This document shows positions 32,410 to 37,750 of a stretch of 37,750 nt of DNA, in pieces (the first letter of the stretch is position 1; every line of letters begins with the position of its first letter). A program made the position numbers and the translations under genes. Source of the DNA: Candidatus Saccharicenans sp. GTDB taxonomy: Bacteria; Acidobacteriota; Aminicenantia; Aminicenantales; Saccharicenantaceae. The stretch covers positions 12,304-50,053 of the forward strand of contig JASEFX010000017.1 in assembly GCA_030018265.1 (NCBI GenBank), in the 5' to 3' direction. The notes under the pieces were generated by a model that was not told the origin of the DNA, did no database searches, and saw only the letters and a program-made list of their open reading frames with translations.

Positions 32410-34177
32410 GGCTGAGAAAATCCATATGGTTAAAGACAATTTTTCCGTCGACCATAGTCAGCAAAACTTTTGCCTTCATTATTTCCGCCTGAGGTATCCG
32501 GAAAATATCGCGGTCGAGCACCACCAGGTCGGCCAGCCGTCCGGGCTCGAGCGTGCCTTTTTCCTTCTCAGAAAATTCAGCCAGAGCGGCATTGATGGTA
32601 TAAGCCTTTACCGCCTGCTCGACAGAAATTTTTTCTTCCGGTATCCACCCTTCAGGATTTCTGCCGTCAAGAGTCTCTCGGGTGACGGCGGCATAAATTC
32701 CGGCCAGAGGGCTGAGAGGGGCTACCGTCCAGTCAGAACCGAAAACAAGAATTGCTCCGGCCTTCTGAAGCGAATTGAAGGCGTAAGTGGTCCTGGCTCT
32801 TTCCGCACCTATTTTTTTCTCCGCCCAGCAGCCATCGTCTATCGCATGGTAGGGTTGAACGGAAGCCAGAATCTTCAGCCGCCCGAATCGCTCTATGTCG
32901 CTCTTTCTCAGGTGCTGACAGTGTTCGATCCGCCAGCGCCGGTCCCGGGAAGGATTTTCAGAAATTATTTTCTCCATAATCTCAAGGATGATGGCGTTAG
33001 CCCTGTCTCCGATGGCGTGGATGGCCACCTGAAGATCGGCCTGATCAGCCTGACGCAGTCTCTTTTCCATGATGCCTTCCGGAAACATATGGGAAGCCAG
33101 CAACCCGTAAGCCTGCGGATTGTCTGAATACGGCTCAAAGAAAAGAGCGGTGCTCGAACCGAGAGAACCGTCGACAAAACCTTTCAGCCCGGCCAGCCGC
33201 AGAAAAGGATGACCGAAACCGGATTTAATCTTAAGACGCAGAAAATTCTCAATCTCCGTAATCGGGAAATAAACATACAGCCTGGCCGTCAACTCTCCAG
33301 CACGCAGAAGCTCCTGATAAATTTCAAAACTCGAGGCATCCGACATATCATGAATGGAGGTGACTCCATTTGCGGCCGCTTCCCGGAGAGCTGCCCTGAC
33401 CGCCTCTTTCTTTTCTGCCAGCGAAGGTTCAGGAATTACCCGGTAAACCAGGTCGGCCGCAGCGTCTTTCAAAATCCCCGTTGGCTCGCCGGTGACCGGA
33501 TCCCTGACTATTTCTCCGCCAGGAGGCGAAGGAGTCTTGCGGTCTATTCCGGCCAGCCTAAGGGCCAGGCTGTTTACCAGCACCATGTGCCCGTCAAAGC
33601 GGTTGACGCAGACCGGATGTTCCGGGGTTACCGGGTCTATCCAGTCCCTGGAAGGGAGAACGGGCGGGGAGAACTGTTCATGATCCCAGTCACCGTTAAG
33701 AATCCAGGAGCCCGGCGGAAGTTCTTTCGCTCTGGCCTCAATCCGGCTGACAAACTCTTCCCGGCTCCGGCAATCGCGAAGTTTGACCGAGCGCAGGGCC
33801 AGACCACCGTTCAGAAAATGAGTGTGACCGTCGATAAATCCCGGCAGCACTCTTCTTCCTTCCAGATCTATGAACCTGGTTTCCGGACCTGCCAGTTTTT
33901 TAATCTCATCGTTACGACCCGATTTGATTATTCTGTTCTGGACTATCGCCACAGCCTCCAATTCAGGAGACGAAGACGAACCAGTCCAGATTTTTCCGTT
34001 TATCAGGATTAATTCTGCCATTTTTCCTCCGGATTGACTGCAGGCGGTGAAAACAAGAATTCCGCCTGTTATTATTAAAGCGATGAAAAGGAATTTTTTT
34101 ATGGTCCTTAATTTCAGATGCTTTTCTCCTTTAACTTCAACTTTAATTTTATCATCTGCCTTTCCAGACGATGTCAT
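32399..34177 (-). CDS. Lipoprotein amidohydrolase (Amidohydro_3, YtcJ-like)
   Basis: 592 residues from the ATG at 34177, or 572 if the CTG at 34117 is used. The CTG start gives an ideal lipoprotein signal (KLRTIKKFLFIALII... FTAC, lipid Cys26) and has AGGAG exactly 8 nt upstream; the ATG start has no ribosome-binding site and adds 20 mostly charged residues. The metal-dependent hydrolase domain begins AELILINGKIW and has PGFIDGHTH (zinc ligands), GDWDHEQF, AIHAIGDRAN, RIEHCQHL and FGSDWTVAPLSP, the Amidohydro_3 pattern. The protein should be membrane-anchored and extracytoplasmic; the substrate is unknown. It overlaps the nuoE-like gene by 11 nt, but a functional link is doubtful. Confidence 0.85.
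   Translation of the reverse strand: MTSSGKADDKIKVEVKGEKHLKLRTIKKFLFIALIITGGILVFTACSQSGGKMAELILINGKIWTGSSSSPELEAVAIVQNRIIKSGRNDEIKKLAGPETRFIDLEGRRVLPGFIDGHTHFLNGGLALRSVKLRDCRSREEFVSRIEARAKELPPGSWILNGDWDHEQFSPPVLPSRDWIDPVTPEHPVCVNRFDGHMVLVNSLALRLAGIDRKTPSPPGGEIVRDPVTGEPTGILKDAAADLVYRVIPEPSLAEKKEAVRAALREAAANGVTSIHDMSDASSFEIYQELLRAGELTARLYVYFPITEIENFLRLKIKSGFGHPFLRLAGLKGFVDGSLGSSTALFFEPYSDNPQAYGLLASHMFPEGIMEKRLRQADQADLQVAIHAIGDRANAIILEIMEKIISENPSRDRRWRIEHCQHLRKSDIERFGRLKILASVQPYHAIDDGCWAEKKIGAERARTTYAFNSLQKAGAILVFGSDWTVAPLSPLAGIYAAVTRETLDGRNPEGWIPEEKISVEQAVKAYTINAALAEFSEKEKGTLEPGRLADLVVLDRDIFRIPQAEIMKAKVLLTMVDGKIVFNHMDFLSHER
34146..34154 (-). promoter_or_regulatory. Extended -10 promoter candidate before the amidohydrolase CTG start
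   Basis: TGATAAAAT on the minus strand. The predicted transcription start near 34139 is downstream of the ATG at 34177 and 22 nt upstream of the CTG at 34117. It could be the start of the whole amidohydrolase-nuoEFG-nfnAB transcript. Confidence 0.4.
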
Positions 34178-34219
34178 CTTACGCACTTAGTAACATCATA
34201 TCTCTTAACCAGGTTGTTT

Positions 34220-35017
34220 TCATCCTCTTCCTTCAGCCTCAGGCTGGACCTTGAGCTCGACTGCCGACAGGTCTTCCGGAATAAAAAGGCGGCCCGAGTA
34301 ATTTTTTCTGATTTCCGCTTCAATTTCAGAGACGCTGAAACCGAGGTCGCTGAAAAAATGGCAGGGAATGAGAAATTTAATTCCCGATTTTTCTGCCGCC
34401 TCTCCCAGCTCCAGGGAATGGCTGTGCATGGTTTTCAGAAACGGCATGACTTCAAAATAGCGAGCAGGAGTGCTGCAATCATGGATCAGAAAACCTGTTC
34501 CGCCGGCCATTTCCAGCAGCGGCTGATGGACCGGCGTGTCTCCGGAATAAATTATCTTCCCTTCGGGTGTCTCCAGCCGGAAAGCGAGTGAAGAGGAATG
34601 ATGCGGCACCGCCATCCCGGTAACGCTGATTTCTGGAAACAGCTCGACGGTCTTCCCGGATTCCAGAGGAAAAGGCTGCAGCCGGAACCTGATCTTCTCC
34701 TTTCTTAACCCGAATAAATCCAGAAGCCGCAGGCAGAATTCCACCGTCTCCGCCGACCCGACCAGGGGAATGGTTTTAGCCTCGAGCATCAGGCTGTGGA
34801 CCAGAGCCGGCAGACCGTAAACATGGTCAGCATGAACATGGCTTATGAAAACAGCGGTAAGTTCTTCCGGCCGGTAACCGGTACTTAATATCTTGCGGGT
34901 GAGAGAGCCAGGAGAATCAAAAAGGAAAAGCTGCCCGACAGTTTCCACCAGAAAACTGGTGTTGTCGCGCGAAGCAGTCGGCACTGCCCCGCCGGTTCCA
35001 AGAAAAGTTATCTTCAT
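34220..35017 (-). CDS. RNase Z-like metallo-beta-lactamase-fold hydrolase
   Basis: 265 residues. The start ITFLGTGGAVPTASRDNTSFL is typical of the ElaC/RNase Z group, with the metal motif SHVHADH (H60, H62, D64, H65), H140, D160 in IYSGD, and MHSHSLELGEAAEKSG in the RNase Z-like position. It may process tRNA 3' ends. It is shorter than bacterial RNase Z (about 305) and lacks an obvious exosite arm, so another phosphodiesterase role is possible. GAGGAAAATT precedes the ATG. Confidence 0.8.
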   Translation of the reverse strand: MKITFLGTGGAVPTASRDNTSFLVETVGQLFLFDSPGSLTRKILSTGYRPEELTAVFISHVHADHVYGLPALVHSLMLEAKTIPLVGSAETVEFCLRLLDLFGLRKEKIRFRLQPFPLESGKTVELFPEISVTGMAVPHHSSSLAFRLETPEGKIIYSGDTPVHQPLLEMAGGTGFLIHDCSTPARYFEVMPFLKTMHSHSLELGEAAEKSGIKFLIPCHFFSDLGFSVSEIEAEIRKNYSGRLFIPEDLSAVELKVQPEAEGRG

Positions 35018-35046
35018 AATTTTCCTCAGGAAATTTAGAAAGACTT

Positions 35047-35075
35047 TTTATAAAAAATTTTTTCGAATAAATCAA
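35047..35075 (-). promoter_or_regulatory. Sigma-70-like promoter of the MBL hydrolase gene
   Basis: TTGATT (35070-35075), a 17-nt spacer containing an A6T6 tract, and TATAAA (35047-35052) on the minus strand, 30 nt before the ATG. Confidence 0.5.
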
Positions 35076-35124
35076 CCTGACAGAAAAACCCGGGGCAAGA
35101 AATTTCGGTGAAATTAACCTCAAT

Positions 35125-35322
35125 AAAAACAAGGCTAATGAAAGACAGCGCTTCATTATCTGCCGGGAGTGAAGTAAGACCCTGTTGCGGTGAAATCCAG
35201 AACAGAAAAATTTAGGCAAAGTCAGACAGCGAGTTTCCCGGCGATTGTTCCCGTAAATGATTTTTCAGACAGAATGAAATTGACAGCCTGAGTGGCCTGA
35301 GGTAAATTTTAGCCTTGTTTTT
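35125..35322. mobile_element. Candidate 198-bp MITE-like element with 14-bp terminal inverted repeats
   Basis: AAAAACAAGGCTAA (35125-35138) and TTAGCCTTGTTTTT (35309-35322) are perfect 14-bp inverted repeats. Both are flanked on the outside by the direct repeat CAAT (35121-35124 and 35323-35326), which would be a 4-bp target duplication. Inside, GCCGGGA and TCCCGGC form a second inverted pair. There is no coding sequence. This accounts for most of the 331-bp gap 35018-35348; the remainder holds the two promoters listed. No second copy was found in the window, so mobility is inference. Confidence 0.4.
35280..35308 (+). promoter_or_regulatory. Sigma-70-like promoter of the GHMP kinase gene
   Basis: TTGACA (35280-35285, consensus), a 17-nt spacer and TAAATT (35303-35308). 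It lies inside the right end of the candidate MITE, 40 nt before the ATG at 35349. Confidence 0.5.
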
Positions 35323-35348
35323 CAATAAATTTTTCAAGCCAGGATAAA

Positions 35349-36437
35349 ATGGAAACCAGAAAACTCCGGGTATCTTCCCCCGGCCGAATTTGCCTTTTCG
35401 GAGAACATCAGGATTACCTTGACCTGGATGTTATGGCCGCTGCCATCAGCCTCAGGTTCCAGGTGGAAGGCAAACCCCGTCCTGACCGCAAATTTCGCCT
35501 GAACCTGCCTGATACCGGAGAACAGGAAGAGTTCATTCCGGAAGGCGAGCTCCCCTACTTAAAGCCGAGACATTATTTGAGGAGCGCGGTGAATTTGATT
35601 CTCCGCCTGGGAGGCCGTTTTCCCCACGGCTGGGAGGTAGATATGCACGGCGAGATACCCATCAACGCCGGAACCTCAAGTTCCTCAGCTATGGTGGTGG
35701 CCTGGATGGGGTTTCTGCTCGAAGTTAGCGGACAGCAGAAACTCGCGGCTGATCCGGAAAAAGTGGCCGAGCTCGCCCACCGGGCTGAAGTTCTGGAATT
35801 TCGTGAACCCGGGGGGAAAATGGACCATTACACTTCAGCCCTCGGCGGCACCCTCTGGATACAATTTTCCGGTGGGCTCAAGATAACCAGGCTGAGTTCA
35901 CCCCCGGGAACGTTTGTCCTCGGCGATTCCCTGGAAAAAAAGGACACGACCGGGACTCTGGGTTCGGTGAGGGAAAGGGTGACCGCCGGGATCAGGATAC
36001 TCCGCGAGGAAAACCCGGAGGTTGACCTGAAAACCATCACCGAGGCTGAATTCCTGCAACTCAGCCGGAAACTGCCTCCGGAAATAAGAAACCCGCTTCA
36101 CGGCGCCATTCTCAACCGTGACCTGACAAAAGAGGGGCTGAGAATTTTTCAGGCTGAAACCTTTGATCAGGAAGAATTCGGCCGGCTGCTGAACGAACAT
36201 CAGAAGGTTCTCAGGGAGCTTGTGGGTATTTCCACTCCAAAGATTGACCGGATGCTCCGGGCAGCTCTGGAGCAAGGAGCGCTCGGCGGTAAAATCAACG
36301 GTTCGGGCGGCGGCGGCTGCATGTTCGTCTATGCCCCTGTGAATCCAGAAAAAGTCGCCCGGGCCATCGAAGAATGCGGAGGCCGACCTTACCTTGTCAG
36401 GATCGATTCAGGACTGCGGATGGAACAATTCTCCTGA
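35349..36437 (+). CDS. Galactokinase-like GHMP sugar kinase
   Basis: 362 residues. The galactokinase signature SPGRICLFGEHQDYL is at 10-24 (sugar-contacting E19, H20, D22). The ATP loop INAGTSSSSA is at 105-114, the catalytic Asp159 in GGKMDHYTSALGG, and GHMP motif 3 KINGSGGGGCMF lies near 315. It should phosphorylate a hexose, galactose or a related sugar, at C1. The signature is altered from canonical GEHTDYNGG, so the sugar is not certain. AGGATAAA precedes the ATG. No Leloir-pathway partner is adjacent. Confidence 0.85.
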   Translation: METRKLRVSSPGRICLFGEHQDYLDLDVMAAAISLRFQVEGKPRPDRKFRLNLPDTGEQEEFIPEGELPYLKPRHYLRSAVNLILRLGGRFPHGWEVDMHGEIPINAGTSSSSAMVVAWMGFLLEVSGQQKLAADPEKVAELAHRAEVLEFREPGGKMDHYTSALGGTLWIQFSGGLKITRLSSPPGTFVLGDSLEKKDTTGTLGSVRERVTAGIRILREENPEVDLKTITEAEFLQLSRKLPPEIRNPLHGAILNRDLTKEGLRIFQAETFDQEEFGRLLNEHQKVLRELVGISTPKIDRMLRAALEQGALGGKINGSGGGGCMFVYAPVNPEKVARAIEECGGRPYLVRIDSGLRMEQFS

Positions 36438-36447
36438 GCCCGTTAAA

Positions 36448-36475
36448 TAGACAAATCATTAATTTTTTGTAAAAT
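36448..36475 (+). promoter_or_regulatory. Sigma-70-like promoter of efp
   Basis: TAGACA (36448-36453), a 16-nt spacer and TAAAAT (36470-36475); each matches 5/6. This leaves an untranslated leader of about 70 nt. Confidence 0.45.
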
Positions 36476-36551
36476 ATTTATTGAAATAGCTGGTTTTTAC
36501 TCAATTTGATTCTTAGCAGCGGAGATTTTTATCAGAAAGTGAGGAGGACAG

Positions 36552-37118
36552 ATGATTGAAGCCACCAGAATAAGAAAAGGAATGATCATAAAACATGAAG
36601 GCCAGCTCTACCGGGTCCTTGATTATCAGCTCATCACACCGGGTCGCTGGAAAGCCATGGTGCAGACAAAACTGAGAAACCTGAAAGATGGTACCCAGAC
36701 AGAATATCGCTTCCGTTCGGAAGAAAAAGTGGAACAGGCCTACCTGGAAGAAGTCGAAGTCGTTTATCTGTACCGGAGCGGAGACGAATTCTATTTTATG
36801 AACCTCCAGACCTATGAACAGATCAAGCTCGACCTGGAGGCCATCGGCGAAGGTGTAAATTACCTGCTTCCAGACATGACTCTGACCATTGAATTTTACG
36901 AAGGCCAGCCGGTCGGAATACATCTGCCGAACACGGTTGATCTCAAGGTCATAGAAACCGAACCGGTGTTGAAAGGAGCTACCCAGACAGCCACCACGAA
37001 GCCGGCAAAACTGGAGACCGGTCTGGTCATTCAGGTGCCACAATTCATAAAGGAAGGCGACGTCATCCGGGTGGATACCCGCGAGGAAAAATACCTGGAA
37101 AGAGTCAAAACCGGATAA
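36552..37118 (+). CDS. efp: Elongation factor P
   Basis: A 188-residue three-domain EF-P. The N-terminal KOW-like domain begins ATRIRKGMIIKHEGQLYRVL, an OB domain follows, and the C-terminal domain has the family pattern TGLVIQVPQFIKEGDVIRVDT. EF-P relieves ribosome stalling at polyproline. The loop residue that is lysylated in E. coli (K34 in PGKG) is Arg32 here, in TPGRWKAM. GGAGG lies 5 nt before the ATG. It follows the kinase gene by 114 nt with its own promoter. Confidence 0.96.
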   Translation: MIEATRIRKGMIIKHEGQLYRVLDYQLITPGRWKAMVQTKLRNLKDGTQTEYRFRSEEKVEQAYLEEVEVVYLYRSGDEFYFMNLQTYEQIKLDLEAIGEGVNYLLPDMTLTIEFYEGQPVGIHLPNTVDLKVIETEPVLKGATQTATTKPAKLETGLVIQVPQFIKEGDVIRVDTREEKYLERVKTG

Positions 37119-37166
37119 AGCAGCAATCCATCGCCATCGGCGACTTCAAGCGGTGATTTATCTATA

Positions 37167-37198
37167 GCAAATTTTAATTTTTCTACAGGAAAATTTGC
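37167..37198. repeat. Inverted repeat between convergent genes
   Basis: GCAAATTTT (37167-37175) and AAAATTTGC (37190-37198) are perfect 9-bp arms with a 14-nt loop. The stem is AT-rich and has no T-tract, so it would be at best a weak terminator after efp. Confidence 0.35.
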
Positions 37199-37267
37199 CT
37201 GCTCAGAACAACCAGCCGCCTCTCTTAAACCCGGATAGCTTCCTGTGGTAAAAGCCCAAAATCCCGG

Positions 37268-37750
37268 CTAAAACCGGTGCTGGTAAATCCCAACATTGCC
37301 AAAGCTGTCCTTAACTCTGAACACCAGCAGATTGTCCGAACCGGCAGGAACTTTAACTGTGAAGCGGAAGCTTTCACTGCGAGAATCACAGATACCGTCC
37401 ACCGGAAAAACCACCTGCCAGTCTCCGGGTTTTATCAGATATTTAACCTCTTCGATGTAGGAATAAGAATCTTCAGCCAGAAAACTTACCTCAAGGCCGT
37501 CGCGCACCGCGGTCGCCTGAAAATTTTTTACCTGCGGAGGAGCATTATCTATCACCAGCGGCGGACTGACCTTTTCGGTTTTCTTTTCAGTTCCCGAAGG
37601 ATTTGAGGGCAGGTCGGAAGCCTCCATCTTCAACCAGTAAGTACCATCCGGAAAATTTCTGGTGTCAAAAGAAAAGATTTTGCCGCTGGTTTTTTCCCGC
37701 AAAAGCCGCCAGACATTATCGCCCTCTCTTTGAACATAAACATTAAAAAT
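37268..37750 (-). CDS. C-terminal end of a secreted beta-rich (Ig/FN3-like) protein, 5' end outside the window
   Basis: The frame stays open from 37702 back to the window edge, with 16 further codons reading IFNVYVQREGDNVWRLL. At least 160 residues are visible. Segments such as DTRNFPDGTYWLKMEASDLP, VIDNAPPQVKNFQATAV and LVFRVKDSFGNVGIYQHRF are typical of Ig- or FN3-like modules at the C-terminus of long extracellular propeller or repeat proteins. No enzymatic motif is visible. It is convergent with efp. Confidence 0.6.
   Translation of the reverse strand: MFNVYVQREGDNVWRLLREKTSGKIFSFDTRNFPDGTYWLKMEASDLPSNPSGTEKKTEKVSPPLVIDNAPPQVKNFQATAVRDGLEVSFLAEDSYSYIEEVKYLIKPGDWQVVFPVDGICDSRSESFRFTVKVPAGSDNLLVFRVKDSFGNVGIYQHRF

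Overview
The window reads as chromosomal DNA of a Gram-negative, probably anaerobic bacterium. The Gram-negative cell plan follows from BamA, a Skp-type chaperone, LolC/E and LolD homologues, a PorT-type outer-membrane barrel and a lipoprotein. Anaerobic metabolism is suggested by a large operon of soluble flavin/iron-sulfur oxidoreductases (NuoE/NuoF/NuoG-like plus NfnA/NfnB). Gene style and gene order look like Aminicenantes (OP8) or a related Acidobacteriota-like lineage, but that placement is inference from memory. No rRNA, tRNA, CRISPR array, prophage or insertion sequence was seen.

Layout. 1-4124 (+) is the 3' part of a giant secreted M14 metallocarboxypeptidase-like protein with duplicated N-terminal modules. 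4133-7106 holds a small outer-membrane barrel, a PAS-GGDEF diguanylate cyclase and a divergent LolA-like envelope protein. 7151-16257 (-) is one long co-directional block, in transcription order: GNAT acyltransferase, ribH, nusB, lysS, lolC/E, lolD, bamA, skp, fabZ. It joins housekeeping genes to outer-membrane biogenesis and ends at a bidirectional terminator on the fabZ stop. 16384-18849 (+) is a Lon-like protease. 18912-20387 (-) holds an RsuA/RluB pseudouridine synthase that seems to start at ATT, and a free-standing pyruvate-kinase C-terminal domain. 20615-23103 (+) has two overlapping MacB/FtsX permeases without an ATPase gene. 23105-25062 (-) has an AlaX editing protein and a short RNase HIII.

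25197-32409 (-) is the most striking region. Five tightly packed genes encode a NuoE-like, a HydB/NuoF-like and a catalytically degenerate NuoG/formate-dehydrogenase-like subunit, followed by both subunits of the electron-bifurcating NfnAB transhydrogenase. There is no hydrogenase H-cluster, no visible Mo/W active-site residue and no complex I membrane arm. The likely role is electron transfer or bifurcation among NADH, NADPH and ferredoxin. A lipoprotein amidohydrolase gene overlaps the 5' end of this operon.

34220-37750 contains a RNase Z-like hydrolase, a 331-bp intergenic region with a candidate 198-bp MITE-like element, a galactokinase-like GHMP kinase, elongation factor P with arginine at the modified-loop position, and the 3' end of a secreted beta-rich protein.

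Sigma-70-like promoters can be read before many genes. A TGnTAAAAT extended -10 recurs, and promoter positions help choose several translation starts.
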